The notes: a model not told the origin generated them from the sequence alone. DNA of 64,000 nt from Streptomyces sp. NBC_01723 (GCF_036246005.1 NZ_CP109171.1:5072001-5136000), one strand, 5' to 3'. Shown: positions 25,065 to 34,458, counted from the stretch's first letter. Numbers and translations: made by a program.

Positions 25065-26657
25065 TTACAGGGGGATGTTGCCGTGCTTCTTCGGGGGGAG
25101 CGATTCGCGCTTGGTGCGCAGTTGGCGCAGGCCGCGGACGATGTGGCGGCGGGTGTCGGACGGCATGATCACCGCGTCGACGTAGCCGCGTTCGGCCGCC
25201 GTGTAGGGGTTGAGGAGGGCGTCCTCGTACTCCTGGATCAGGCGGGCGCGGGTGGTCTCGGCGTCGTCACCGGCCTCGGCGATCGTGCGACGGTGCAGGA
25301 TGTTGACCGCGCCCTGGGCGCCCATGACGGCGATCTGGGCGGTCGGCCAGGCCAGGTTGAGGTCGGCGCCCAGGTGCTTGGAGCCCATGACGTCGTAGGC
25401 GCCGCCGAAGGCCTTGCGGGTGATGACCGTGATGAGGGGGACGGTGGCCTCGGCGTAGGCGTAGATCAGCTTGGCGCCGCGGCGGATGATGCCGTCGTGC
25501 TCCTGGTCGACGCCGGGCAGGAAGCCGGGGACGTCCACGAAGGTGATCACGGGGACGTTGAAGGCGTCGCAGGTGCGGACGAAGCGGGCCGCCTTCTCGG
25601 ACGCGGTGATGTCCAGGCAGCCGGCGAACTGCATCGGCTGGTTGGCGACGATGCCGACCGGGCGGCCCTCGACCCGGCCGAAGCCGGTCAGGATGTTCGG
25701 CGCGAACAGGGCCTGGGTCTCGAAGAACTCCGCGTCGTCGAGGACGTGCTCGATGACCGTGTGCATGTCGTACGGCTGGTTCGCCGAGTCCGGGACGATC
25801 ACGTCCAGTTCGGCGTCCTCGTCCGTGACCGCGAGGTCGGCCTCCTCCGGGAAGGCGGGGGGCTCGGACAGGTTGTTGGACGGCAGGTACGACAGCAGCT
25901 GCTTGACGTACTCGATGGCGTCCTTCTCGTCGCCCGCCATGTGGTGCGCCACGCCCGAGGTGGAGTTGTGGGTGCGGGCGCCGCCCAGCTCCTCGAAGCC
26001 GACGTCCTCGCCGGTGACGGTCTTGATGACGTCGGGCCCGGTGATGAACATGTGCGAGGTCTGGTCGACCATGACCGTGAAGTCGGTGATCGCGGGGGAG
26101 TAGACCGCGCCGCCCGCGCAGGGGCCCACGACCAGGCTGATCTGCGGGATGACGCCGGAGGCGTGGGTGTTGCGGCGGAAGATCTCGCCGTAGGCGCCGA
26201 GCGAGGCGACGCCCTCCTGGATGCGGGCGCCGCCGGAGTCGTTGATGCCGATGACCGGGCAGCCGGTCTTCAGCGCGAAGTCCATGACCTTGACGATCTT
26301 CTGGCCGTAGACCTCGCCCAGGGCGCCGCCGAAGACGGTGAAGTCCTGGGAGAACACGGCGACGGGGCGGCCGTCGACGGTGCCGTAGCCGGTGACGACG
26401 CCGTCGCCGTAGGGGCGGTTGGCGTCCAGGCCGAAGTTGGTGGAGCGGTGCCGGGCGAACTCGTCCAGCTCGACGAAGGAGCCCTCGTCGAGCAGGAGGT
26501 CGATACGCTCACGGGCCGTCAGCTTGCCCTTGGCGTGCTGCTTCTCCACGGCACGTGAGGAACCGGCGTGCGTCGCCTCCTCGATACGGCGCGTCAGATC
26601 CGCGAGCTTGCCCGCGGTCGTGTGGATGTCGGGCTGCTGCTCTTCCGGCTCGGACAT
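25065..26657 (-). CDS. pccB: Propionyl-CoA carboxylase beta subunit
   Basis: The predicted protein is 530 residues, the carboxyltransferase subunit that moves CO2 from biotin to propionyl-CoA or acetyl-CoA. The two crotonase-like domains are seen, with [22 protein letters not shown] and [12 protein letters not shown] for the oxyanion hole, and [21 protein letters not shown] and [14 protein letters not shown] in the second half. The ATG 26657 (MSEPEEQQ) was chosen; codons upstream in frame are not family-like. The product, methylmalonyl-CoA, feeds polyketide synthesis. It works with AccA2 and PccE. Confidence 0.94.
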   Translation of the reverse strand: MSEPEEQQPDIHTTAGKLADLTRRIEEATHAGSSRAVEKQHAKGKLTARERIDLLLDEGSFVELDEFARHRSTNFGLDANRPYGDGVVTGYGTVDGRPVAVFSQDFTVFGGALGEVYGQKIVKVMDFALKTGCPVIGINDSGGARIQEGVASLGAYGEIFRRNTHASGVIPQISLVVGPCAGGAVYSPAITDFTVMVDQTSHMFITGPDVIKTVTGEDVGFEELGGARTHNSTSGVAHHMAGDEKDAIEYVKQLLSYLPSNNLSEPPAFPEEADLAVTDEDAELDVIVPDSANQPYDMHTVIEHVLDDAEFFETQALFAPNILTGFGRVEGRPVGIVANQPMQFAGCLDITASEKAARFVRTCDAFNVPVITFVDVPGFLPGVDQEHDGIIRRGAKLIYAYAEATVPLITVITRKAFGGAYDVMGSKHLGADLNLAWPTAQIAVMGAQGAVNILHRRTIAEAGDDAETTRARLIQEYEDALLNPYTAAERGYVDAVIMPSDTRRHIVRGLRQLRTKRESLPPKKHGNIPL

Positions 26658-26746
26658 CGGGATGCGGCTCCCTGCCTGCTCAAAAGGGGGGACGGTTACT
26701 CGTTCGTAGAGTAGTAGGGGGTCTTCCGTTCGGCAGTGCGGTCTTT

Positions 26747-26763
26747 CCCACACCTAGGGTGGG
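26747..26763. promoter_or_regulatory. Palindromic CCCAC..CCTAGG..GTGGG element before birA
   Basis: A 17-bp imperfect palindrome centred on CCTAGG ends 4 bases before the birA ATG, in the pccB/birA divergent gap. The TAGGGT part could act as a -10 hexamer for a leaderless birA transcript. An operator is an alternative. Confidence 0.35.
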
Positions 26764-26767
26764 TTGC

Positions 26768-27631
26768 ATGACGCCGCGCGATGCCTCTGGCTCCCCGAAC
26801 AACCGCTGGTCCGACCTGGACCGGCCGCCCCTCGACGGCACGGCGCTGCGCCGGGCGCTGGTGCGGCAGGGAGGGCTGTGGCGGCGGGTGGACGTGGTGC
26901 AGCGGACCGGCTCCACCAACTCCGACCTCGTGGCCCGCGCCGCCGAGGAGGAGCTGGGGGAGGGGGCCGTCCTGGTCGCCGAGGAGCAGACCGCCGCCCG
27001 GGGCCGCCTGGACCGGCAGTGGACGGCACCGCCCCGCTCCGGGCTCTTCTTCTCCGTGCTGCTGCGCCCCACCGAGGTGCCGGTGGCCCGCTGGGGCTGG
27101 CTGCCGCTGCTGACCGGCGTGGCCGTGGCGACCGGGCTCTCCCGGGTGGCGGGCGTCGACACGGCGCTGAAGTGGCCCAACGACCTGCTGGTGACCGTCG
27201 GCGACGAGGAGCGCAAGGCCGGCGGCATCCTCGCCGAGCGGGCCGGCGACGGGGTCGTCGTCGGCGTAGGCGTCAACGTCACTCTCCGGGCCGACGAGCT
27301 GCCCGTCCCGCAGGCCGGCTCACTGGCGCTGGCCGGCGCCGCGAACACCGACCGGGACCCGCTGCTGCGGGGCGTGCTGCGGTCGCTGGAGGACTGGTAC
27401 GGGCGGTGGCGGTCGGCGGAGGGCGACCCGCTGGCCAGCGGACTCCAGGAGACGTACGCGGCGGGCTGCGCGACGCTCGGACGCGTGGTCCGGGCCGAGC
27501 TGCCGGGTGACCGGTCACTGGTCGGGGAGGCGGTGGCCGTGGACGGCGACGGACGGCTGGTACTGGCCACGGGCGCGGGGGTGCAGGAGCCGGTGGGGGC
27601 GGGGGACATCGTGCACCTGCGGCTGGCGTGA
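26768..27631 (+). CDS. birA: Biotin-[acetyl-CoA-carboxylase] ligase
   Basis: The predicted protein is 287 residues. It activates biotin with ATP and attaches it to the Lys of the AccA2 biotinyl domain. Motifs are TGSTNSDL, EEQTAARGRLDRQW (the GRGRxxR-type biotinyl-AMP loop), KWPNDLLV and KAGGILAE, and the C-terminal SH3-like domain GRLVLATGAGVQEPVGAGDIVHLRL. There is no DNA-binding domain, so it is a monofunctional ligase. The ATG is at 26768 with essentially no leader. It sits divergent from pccB, matching its substrate. Its last 60 bases are repeated in degenerate form downstream. Confidence 0.93.
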   Translation: MTPRDASGSPNNRWSDLDRPPLDGTALRRALVRQGGLWRRVDVVQRTGSTNSDLVARAAEEELGEGAVLVAEEQTAARGRLDRQWTAPPRSGLFFSVLLRPTEVPVARWGWLPLLTGVAVATGLSRVAGVDTALKWPNDLLVTVGDEERKAGGILAERAGDGVVVGVGVNVTLRADELPVPQAGSLALAGAANTDRDPLLRGVLRSLEDWYGRWRSAEGDPLASGLQETYAAGCATLGRVVRAELPGDRSLVGEAVAVDGDGRLVLATGAGVQEPVGAGDIVHLRLA

Positions 27632-27912
27632 GCGGAGCTCGGCGCGAGGCCGGACGGGGCGGGCACGGTCCGGGGCGGGGTCGGGCCCGCGGGCGTACGG
27701 GAGCGCTGGTTTGCAGGGCGGGGCGCGGGAGCCCGTGGGGCGGGGCATCGTGCGCCTGCCGTTGGTGTGCCCCTCGGTCAGGGGCACGCTCGGGTCCGGG
27801 GCGAGGTCGGGCTTCCACCGCGCGGGAGCGCGCCGGCTGCAGGACGAGGGCCGGGGACGCGGGAGTCCGTGAGGGCGGGGGACCGCGTGCGGCCGCGGGT
27901 GGCGTGAGCGCG
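27583..27912. repeat. Degenerate tandem copies of the birA 3' end
   Basis: The last about 50 bases of birA, from GCAGGAGCCGGTGGGG at 27583, recur as GCGGGAGCCCGTGGGG at 27725 and GCGGGAGTCCGTGAGG at 27859, each followed by the same CGGGG, ATCGTGC/CGCGTGC and CTGGCGTG-like segments. Offsets are 142 and 134 bases. The rest of each unit is only loosely alike. The stretch from birA to the cyclase gene (about 525 bases) otherwise shows no gene. Confidence 0.65.
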
Positions 27913-28156
27913 GTTCGGGGCGCAGGCTCGGGCGAACAGGGTTCGGTGCGGGCTCCGGCCCGTGGTCGTACGGAGAGGGGCGGCTGGGCTTGCGCCGAGT
28001 GGGAGAGCGGTGGCCTTCGTGCGGGATCCGCGGTGCGGGCCGGGCCCGGGGACGGCGGACTCGGAGTGCGGCCGCACGGCAGTGAGCTGGGGCACACCTG
28101 ACGTAAAGTTGTGGCCGGTCGATATCTGACCGCGGCAGATCGGAAGGGCAGCAGGC

Positions 28157-29302
28157 TTGAGCGTCGACGACACGGGCTCCGGCGCGGACGGGGACGGCCG
28201 GGTGGACCCCGAGCCCGCCCCGGACTCCGCCGACTCCGGCGAGGACCCGCTCGCGCTGCGCCTCGAAGGGCTCATCCTGGGCGCCGAGCGCCGCTACACC
28301 CCCTTCCAGGCCGCCCGCAGCGCGGGCGTCTCCATGGAGCTGGCGTCCCGGTTCTGGCGGGCCATGGGCTTCGCCGACATAGGCCAGGCCAGGGCGCTCA
28401 CCGAGGCCGACGTCCTCGCCCTGCGGCGGCTGGCCGGTCTGGTGGAGGCGGGCCTGCTCAGCGAGGCGATGGCCGTGCAGGTGGCCCGGTCCACCGGGCA
28501 GACCACCGCCCGGTTGGCCGAGTGGCAGATCGACTCCTTCCTGGAGGGCCTGACCGAGCCCCCCGAGCCCGGGATGACGCGCACCGAGGTGACGTACCCG
28601 ATCGTCGAGCTGCTCCTGCCCGAGCTGCAGGAGTTTCTCGTCTACGTCTGGCGCCGCCAGCTCGCCGCCTCGGCGGGCCGGGTCGTGCAGGCCGCCGACG
28701 ACGAGGAGATGGTGGACCGGCGGCTCGCGGTCGGCTTCGCCGACCTGGTCGGCTTCACCCGGCTGACCCGCCGGATGGAGGAGGAGGAACTCGGCGAGCT
28801 GGTCGAGGCATTCGAGACCACCGCCGCCGACCTGGTCGCCGCGCGCGGCGGGCGCCTGATCAAGACCCTCGGCGACGAGGTGCTCTACGCCGCCGACGAC
28901 GCCGGAACGGCCGCGGAGATCGCGCTGCTCCTCGTCGAGACGATGGCGAACGACGAGACCATGCCGGAACTGCGCGTCGGCATCGCCTTCGGCACGGTCA
29001 CCACCCGGATGGGCGACGTCTTCGGTTCGACCGTGAACCTGGCCTCCCGGCTGACCTCGATAGCTCCCCGCGACGCCGTCCTCGTCGACGCCGCGCTCGC
29101 GGAGGAGCTGATCCGCACGCAGGACGCGCCGGCCTCGGAGGCGGTCGCGGCCGAGGAGGCCGCCGCCGCGGAGAAGGCGGGCGAGGACCCGCCGTCGTAC
29201 CGCTTCGCGCTCCAGCCGATGTGGCAGCGCCCGGTGCGCGGTCTCGGCGTGGTCGAGCCCTGGCTGCTCACCCGCCGGGGCGACGACGGCGACGAGGGTT
29301 AG
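28157..29302 (+). CDS. cya: Class III adenylate cyclase
   Basis: The predicted protein is 381 residues, converting ATP to cAMP in the cytoplasm. An acidic N-terminus and a helical regulatory region (about 35-175) precede the cyclase domain (about 190-300). Metal-binding D196 (FADLVGFT), K236 and D240 (KTLGDEVLY), and GIAFGTVTTRMGDVFGSTVNLASRL are visible. Regulatory N-termini of this type sense pH or pass signals in related actinobacterial cyclases. The apparent start is TTG at 28157 after a weak AGGGCAGCAGG site. In Streptomyces, cAMP affects germination and antibiotic production. Confidence 0.88.
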   Translation: MSVDDTGSGADGDGRVDPEPAPDSADSGEDPLALRLEGLILGAERRYTPFQAARSAGVSMELASRFWRAMGFADIGQARALTEADVLALRRLAGLVEAGLLSEAMAVQVARSTGQTTARLAEWQIDSFLEGLTEPPEPGMTRTEVTYPIVELLLPELQEFLVYVWRRQLAASAGRVVQAADDEEMVDRRLAVGFADLVGFTRLTRRMEEEELGELVEAFETTAADLVAARGGRLIKTLGDEVLYAADDAGTAAEIALLLVETMANDETMPELRVGIAFGTVTTRMGDVFGSTVNLASRLTSIAPRDAVLVDAALAEELIRTQDAPASEAVAAEEAAAAEKAGEDPPSYRFALQPMWQRPVRGLGVVEPWLLTRRGDDGDEG

Positions 29303-29328
29303 GGCCCGAGGAGGCCGTCCGGCGGCCG

Positions 29329-29973
29329 TCAGTCGTCGCCGAGCAGGTCCACGCAGAGGCCGATGACCGGCACGCACAGCCCCGGATCGTGGGGTTCCGG
29401 GGCGGGTGCCGACGGTGTGCCGCGGTCCGGGGGCGAGGTCGGCGCGGGGCGCGGGGCGTCGGAGCGCGGGGGCCGTGGGGCGTGGGTGGAGCCGGGCGGC
29501 CGTGGAGTGTGCGGCGCGGCCGTGGCGCCGGCGTCGGCGCGGTCTTCGGGCGGGTTCGGAGCGTCGGGGACGGTCGTCGTACCGGAGGACGAGGACGAGG
29601 ACGAGGCCGCGGGGTGGGGCGTGGACGGGGCCGGTATCGGTCCGCCCGCCGCGGAGCCGCTCAGGCCGCCCATGGCGGACGTCGCCGAAGGGCTCACGTC
29701 GGACGGACCGGCGGTGCGGGCGGCGCCCGGCGTCCCCGCCCGGTCCCTCGCGGTCTCCCCGCCGCCGCCCGGGTCCACGCGCGGCGCGGCCTCGGCGCCG
29801 TAGCCGCCCGCGTCGCCGCCCGGCCCGGGCAGCAGGCGCACGAGGCTCAGGGCGCCGGCCGCGAACGCCAGGCCGCCCGCGGCCAGCAGCACCTTGCGGG
29901 GCCGCGGCCGGCGGTGTCGGCCCCGGCGGCCCCAGGGATGCGCCCGTCCTGTCGGTGTGCCGGTCGTCGTCAT
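29329..29973 (-). CDS. Membrane-anchored Pro/Ser/Ala-rich protein, unknown
   Basis: The predicted protein is 214 residues. A basic N-terminus (RGRHRRPRPRK) and one hydrophobic segment (VLLAAGGLAFAAGALSLVRLLPG) lead to a long low-complexity Pro/Ala/Ser/Gly stretch with a run of seven Ser. The last 17 residues form a distinct module with two Cys (GLCVPVIGLCVDLLGDD). It looks like a secreted or cell-wall spanning protein with a small conserved C-terminal tip. No family is recognised. It is convergent with cya. Confidence 0.6.
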   Translation of the reverse strand: MTTTGTPTGRAHPWGRRGRHRRPRPRKVLLAAGGLAFAAGALSLVRLLPGPGGDAGGYGAEAAPRVDPGGGGETARDRAGTPGAARTAGPSDVSPSATSAMGGLSGSAAGGPIPAPSTPHPAASSSSSSSGTTTVPDAPNPPEDRADAGATAAPHTPRPPGSTHAPRPPRSDAPRPAPTSPPDRGTPSAPAPEPHDPGLCVPVIGLCVDLLGDD

Positions 29974-30182
29974 GATCCCTCCCCGGTGCCACGGGCCCCC
30001 GTCGCGCCGTGGCGGGGCGACGCTACGGGGTGCCGGTGGCCCCGGTACGACGGTCGGCCGGACGTCACTCGAACGGGTGGACGGCGTGGCGCGAGGGCGG
30101 GGCGGGTCCGGCCTTCCGTCGCGCGCGCATGCCTGCGATGATCGGACGGTCGGCTGTTAACACGCGTTAACCGGAGGGTGTC

Positions 30183-30983
30183 ATGAGCGAGGAGCGGTTC
30201 GGAGATTTCGTCCTGGTGCGGCGGCACGGGGACGGGCATGTCGCGGAGCTCGCGCTCGACCGGCCGAAGGCCATGAACGCCGTCTCGACCGCGATGGCCC
30301 GCTCCGTCGCCGAGGCGTGCGCGGCACTCGCCGAGGACCGCGGCGTGCGGGCGGTGGTGCTGACCTCGACCCACGAGCGGGCGTTCTGCGTCGGCGCCGA
30401 CCTGAAGGAGCGCAACTCCTTCTCCGACGCCGACCTGCTGCGCCAGCGCCCGGTGACGCGGGGTGCGTACACCTCGGTGCTGGAGCTGCCGGTGCCGACG
30501 ATCGCGGCCGTGCACGGCTTCGCGCTGGGCGGCGGCTTCGAGCTGGCGCTCTCCTGCGACGTGATCGTGGCCGACCCCACGGCGGTCGTGGGCCTGCCCG
30601 AGGTGTCCGTCGGGGTGATCCCGGGCGGCGGCGGTACGCAGCTGCTGCCGCGCCGGGTGGGGGCGGCGCGCGCCGCCGAGCTGGTGTTCACGGCGCGGCG
30701 CGTGGAGGCCGCAGAGGCGCGCGAGCTGGGGCTGGTGGACCAGCTGGTGGACGAGGGGCGGGACCGGGAGGAGGCGCTGGAGCTGGCGTCCCGGATGGCA
30801 GCGAACTCGCCCGTGGGGCTGCGGGCGGCCAAGCGGGCGCTGCGGCTCGGACACGGACTGGACCTGCGGGCGGGGCTCGAGGTCGAGGACGCCGCGTGGC
30901 GCGCGGTGGCGTTCTCGGGCGACCGCGCGGAGGGAGTGGCGGCGTTCAACGAGAAGCGGGCGCCGCGGTGGCCGGGAGAGTAG
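30183..30983 (+). CDS. Enoyl-CoA hydratase/isomerase family protein
   Basis: The predicted protein is 266 residues of the crotonase fold. Oxyanion-hole segments are AFCVGADLKER and ALGGGFELALSCDVIVA; the following GLPEVSVGVIPGGGGTQLLPR carries one catalytic Glu. C-terminal AKRALRLGHGLDLRAGL fits the CoA-binding helix. Family members hydrate trans-2-enoyl-CoA in beta-oxidation; the exact substrate is unknown. The ATG has a good GGAGGG site 5 bases upstream. Confidence 0.88.
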   Translation: MSEERFGDFVLVRRHGDGHVAELALDRPKAMNAVSTAMARSVAEACAALAEDRGVRAVVLTSTHERAFCVGADLKERNSFSDADLLRQRPVTRGAYTSVLELPVPTIAAVHGFALGGGFELALSCDVIVADPTAVVGLPEVSVGVIPGGGGTQLLPRRVGAARAAELVFTARRVEAAEARELGLVDQLVDEGRDREEALELASRMAANSPVGLRAAKRALRLGHGLDLRAGLEVEDAAWRAVAFSGDRAEGVAAFNEKRAPRWPGE

Positions 30984-31039
30984 TCCCCGTTCGCCCTGCT
31001 TGAGTCACATTTCTGCCTGAATCTCCCTAGCCTGGAGTG

Positions 31040-32188
31040 ATGGGCGAGGACAGACGGCTGGCGGCGGTGGTGGCACTGGCGCAGGGCATGGCCGCCGCGC
31101 ACAGCTCGCGCGAGGCGTGGCGGGCGGCGGCGGCCGGTGCGTGTCTGGCGCTGGGCGGCAGCTTCGCCGCGCTGTCGGTGTGGGAGCGGGAGCTGGGCCG
31201 GCTCCGCGTCCTGGTGAACGTGGGCAGGCGGGCAGAGGACGAGGAGGAGTTCCCGGAGGACGAGTCCTACCCGGTGCACCAGTTCGCGGAGATCACCGAG
31301 TTCCTGCACGAGCGCTGGGCCGGCGGCGGTGAGCCCGACGCCTGGGTGGAGACGGCCGAGGGGCCCGCCGCCGGGCGGCCGGGGTACGTCCATCAGCGCG
31401 TCGCCGCGCTGCGCCGCCGGGGGCGCGGCTGCTGCGTCGTCGCCCCGATCGTGCTGCACGGCCGCGCCTGGGGCGAGCTGTACGTGGCCCGCCCCGTGGG
31501 GGAACCGGTCTTCGCGCGGCCCGACGCCGACTTCGCCACCGTGCTGGCCTCGGTCGTGGCCGCCGGGATCGCGCAGGCCGAGCGCCTCGAGGAGGTCCGG
31601 CGCCTCGCGTACACCGACGCGCTCACCGGGCTCGCCAACCGCCGAGCCGTGGACGCGGCGCTGGACGAGGCCGTCGAGCGGCACCGCAGGGACGACGTGG
31701 TCGTCAGCCTCGTCGTCTGCGACCTGAACGGCCTCAAGCGGGTGAACGACACGCACGGGCACGCCGTCGGGGACCGGCTCCTGGAGCGGTTCGGGTCGGT
31801 GCTGTCGCTGTGCGGGGCGATGCTGCCGGGGGCGCTGGCCGCGCGGCTGGGCGGGGACGAGTTCTGCCTGCTCGCGGTCGGCCCGGCCGCCGACGAGGTG
31901 GTCAAGGCGGCCGAGGAGCTGTGCCGCCGGGCGGCCGAGCTGGAGCTGGGTGACGGGGTGGCCTGCGGGGTCGCGTCCACGGAGGACGAGGTCGGGCCGG
32001 TGCGCTCCGCCCGCCGGCTGTTCCGGCTCGCCGACGCCGCCCAGTACCGCGCCAAGGCCGAGCGGTCGGCGGGACCGGTCGTCGCGGGCCGCGAGGGACC
32101 GGACGACCCCGTCGTACGGCTCGCCGACGAGCCGTCCCGGGAGGAGGGCGGGGAGCGCCGGCGCTTCCGGGGGCGGCACTCGCCGTAG
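31040..32188 (+). CDS. GAF-GGDEF diguanylate cyclase
   Basis: The predicted protein is 382 residues. The N-terminal half (about 10-180) is GAF-like (LALGGSFAALSVW...GELYVARPVGE). The C-terminal half is a GGDEF domain with DALTGLANRRA, NDTHGHAVGDRLLERF and the intact signature GGDEF at 271-275, so c-di-GMP synthesis is expected. I see no RxxD inhibitory site five residues before GGDEF (PGALAARL). No EAL domain is present. The start is ATG 31040 or GTG 31037, with GGAG immediately upstream. In Streptomyces c-di-GMP controls development through BldD. Confidence 0.88.
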   Translation: MGEDRRLAAVVALAQGMAAAHSSREAWRAAAAGACLALGGSFAALSVWERELGRLRVLVNVGRRAEDEEEFPEDESYPVHQFAEITEFLHERWAGGGEPDAWVETAEGPAAGRPGYVHQRVAALRRRGRGCCVVAPIVLHGRAWGELYVARPVGEPVFARPDADFATVLASVVAAGIAQAERLEEVRRLAYTDALTGLANRRAVDAALDEAVERHRRDDVVVSLVVCDLNGLKRVNDTHGHAVGDRLLERFGSVLSLCGAMLPGALAARLGGDEFCLLAVGPAADEVVKAAEELCRRAAELELGDGVACGVASTEDEVGPVRSARRLFRLADAAQYRAKAERSAGPVVAGREGPDDPVVRLADEPSREEGGERRRFRGRHSP

Positions 32189-32294
32189 GGCGGGGTCCGG
32201 CGCGGGGGTGAAAGTCGGTAAGGGGTGAAACCGCTGCCCGATGGTGACGCATCCCCTCGTGACATCAAGGAATTCACTGCGTACGCTCCTGAAT

Positions 32295-33887
32295 ATGGAT
32301 ATGCACACTGTGGGGAACGGGGAAGGCGCGAAGCGCGGCGTTGAAAGGGTGGTGGTGGGCGACGGGCGGGCGTCCGGGGTGACCGCCTCCGACGTTCTCG
32401 CCGTGGCGCGCGCCGGCGCCCGGGTCGAGCTCTCCGACGAGGCGGTGGCCGCCCTGGCCGCGGCCCGCGACATCGTGGACGCGCTGGCCGCCAAGCCGGA
32501 ACCCGTGTACGGGGTGAGCACCGGCTTCGGCGCTCTGGCGACCCGGCACATCAGCCCGGAACTGCGGGCCCAGCTCCAGCGCAACATCGTCCGCTCGCAC
32601 GCCGCCGGGATGGGTCCGCGGGTGGAGCGCGAGGTGGTCCGCGCACTGATGTTCCTGCGGCTGAAGACCGTCTGCTCCGGCCGGACCGGCGTCCGTCCCG
32701 AGGTGGCGCGGACCATGGCCGACGTGCTGAACGCCGGGATCACCCCGGTCGTGCACGAGTACGGCTCCCTGGGCTGCTCCGGCGACCTCGCGCCGCTGTC
32801 GCACTGCGCGCTGACCCTGATGGGCGAGGGGGACGCGGAGGGCCCCGACGGCACCGTGCGCCCGGCCGGTGAGCTGCTCGCCGAGCACGGCATCACGCCG
32901 GTCGAGCTGCGCGAGAAGGAGGGCCTCGCCCTCCTCAACGGCACCGACGGCATGCTCGGCATGCTGGTCATGGCCCTCGCGGACCTCGACACCCTCTACA
33001 AGTCCGCCGACGTCACCGCCGCGCTGACCATGGAGGCCCTGCTCGGCACCGACAAGGTGCTCGCCCCCGAGCTGCACGCCATCCGCCCGCACCCCGGGCA
33101 GGCAGCCAGCGCCGCCAACATGCTCGCCGTGCTCGACGGCTCGGGCCTGACCGGCCACCACCAGGACGACGCCCCCCGCGTCCAGGACGCCTACTCGGTG
33201 CGGTGCGCCCCGCAGGTCGCCGGTGCCGGACGCGACACCATGGCCCACGCGGGGCTGGTCGCCGAGCGTGAGCTGGCGTCGGCCGTGGACAACCCCGTGG
33301 TGCTGCCCGACGGACGGGTGGAGTCCAACGGCAACTTCCACGGTGCCCCGGTCGCCTACGTCCTGGACTTCCTCGCCGTCGCGGTCGCCGACCTCGGGTC
33401 CATCACCGAGCGGCGCACCGACCGGCTGCTCGACAAGAACCGCAGCCACGGCCTGCCGCCCTTCCTCGCCGACGACGCGGGCGTCGACTCCGGGCTGATG
33501 ATCGCCCAGTACACGCAGGCGGCCCTGGTCGGCGAGTTGAAGCGGCTCGCCGTACCGGCCTCGGCGGACTCGATCCCGTCCTCCGCGATGCAGGAGGACC
33601 ACGTCTCCATGGGCTGGTCGGCGGCGCGCAAGCTGCGCACGGCCGTCGACAACCTGGCCCGGGTGATCGCCGTCGAGCTGTACGCCGCCACCCGCGCGAT
33701 CCAGCTCCGCGAGGGCCTGACCCCGGCCCCGGCCTCGCGGGCCGTCATCGACGCCGTACGGGCCGCCGGTGTCGAGGGGCCCGGACCGGACCGCTACCTG
33801 GCGCCGGACCTCGCCGCGGCGGACGCCTTCGTGCGGGCCGGGCACCTGGTCGCGGCGGCGGAGACGGTGACCGGACCGCTGCGCTAG
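32295..33887 (+). CDS. hutH: Histidine ammonia-lyase
   Basis: Predicted conversion of L-histidine to urocanate and ammonia; 530 residues with the chosen start. The catalytic MIO cofactor forms from Cys-Ser-Gly (LGCSGDLAPLSH) rather than the common Ala-Ser-Gly. As I recall, this variant is known for Streptomyces enzymes. Other motifs are YGVSTGFG with the catalytic Tyr, FLRLKTVCSGRTG and SSAMQEDHVSMG. Compared with the S. coelicolor enzyme as I remember it, this one has about 17 extra residues between MHTV and the conserved VTASDVLA. ATG 32295 or 32301 are both possible. Confidence 0.93.
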   Translation: MDMHTVGNGEGAKRGVERVVVGDGRASGVTASDVLAVARAGARVELSDEAVAALAAARDIVDALAAKPEPVYGVSTGFGALATRHISPELRAQLQRNIVRSHAAGMGPRVEREVVRALMFLRLKTVCSGRTGVRPEVARTMADVLNAGITPVVHEYGSLGCSGDLAPLSHCALTLMGEGDAEGPDGTVRPAGELLAEHGITPVELREKEGLALLNGTDGMLGMLVMALADLDTLYKSADVTAALTMEALLGTDKVLAPELHAIRPHPGQAASAANMLAVLDGSGLTGHHQDDAPRVQDAYSVRCAPQVAGAGRDTMAHAGLVAERELASAVDNPVVLPDGRVESNGNFHGAPVAYVLDFLAVAVADLGSITERRTDRLLDKNRSHGLPPFLADDAGVDSGLMIAQYTQAALVGELKRLAVPASADSIPSSAMQEDHVSMGWSAARKLRTAVDNLARVIAVELYAATRAIQLREGLTPAPASRAVIDAVRAAGVEGPGPDRYLAPDLAAADAFVRAGHLVAAAETVTGPLR

Positions 33888-33910
33888 TCGGCGGAGCCCC
33901 GACACGCGTG

Positions 33911-33938
33911 AGGGGCCCTGTCCGCGGACAGGACCCCT
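33911..33938. terminator. Hairpin terminator downstream of hutH
   Basis: A 14-base inverted repeat with one mismatch (33911-33924 with 33925-33938) lies 24 bases after the hutH stop. It also faces the convergent LAXTG gene. Confidence 0.75.
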
Positions 33939-34022
33939 CGCCGCATAGCGGTCAACCCTTGCGATCAAGCCGTAGCGGTCAGGCCGCAGCGGTCAAGAAA
34001 GACAAAAGAACGTCAAAGTCTC

Positions 34023-34349
34023 TCAAAAATCGAGGCGTTCCCGGCGCACCGAGTACCCGACGAAGCCGGCGCCGAGCCCGAGGCACAGGGCGCCGCCGAT
34101 GACGTACGGGGTGCTGTCGAAGCTGCCGGTGTCGGCCAGGCGGGTCGTGCCCCCGTCGGTGGCCGTGGTGGCCGCCGTGTCCGTGGACGCGACTCTGGCC
34201 TGTGCGGTGACCTGCGGAGACGGGGTCGCGGCCGCGGACTCGAACGCGGGTGTCTCGGGTGTCGCGTTCGCCGACGGGACGAACCACAGGGCGCACAGGA
34301 GGCCCCCCGCGGCGGCGGCGGTCAGCAACGGACGGCGAGCGGATGACAC
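34023..34349 (-). CDS. LAXTG-anchored small surface protein
   Basis: The predicted protein is 108 residues. It has a signal peptide (RRPLLTAAAAGGLLCALWFV, cleavage near ANA), a short Ala/Thr-rich middle, then the sorting signal: LADTG, a hydrophobic helix (YVIGGALCLGLGAGFVGYSV) and a basic tail RRERLDF. LAXTG is the motif cut by class E sortases in Streptomyces, so the mature peptide of about 50 residues would be attached to peptidoglycan. No functional domain is seen. It is convergent with hutH and about 110 bp from the divergent acidic-protein gene. Confidence 0.82.
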   Translation of the reverse strand: MSSARRPLLTAAAAGGLLCALWFVPSANATPETPAFESAAATPSPQVTAQARVASTDTAATTATDGGTTRLADTGSFDSTPYVIGGALCLGLGAGFVGYSVRRERLDF

Positions 34350-34458
34350 GGAATATCGATCCCCTTGTGGCGCTGGCGAATTGGCCGTGTGGGCAGATGT
34401 TAGTGAAAGGCGCGGGTCACAGGAAAGTCACGGGAGCCCTCGGCCTTACGCTCCGGGC

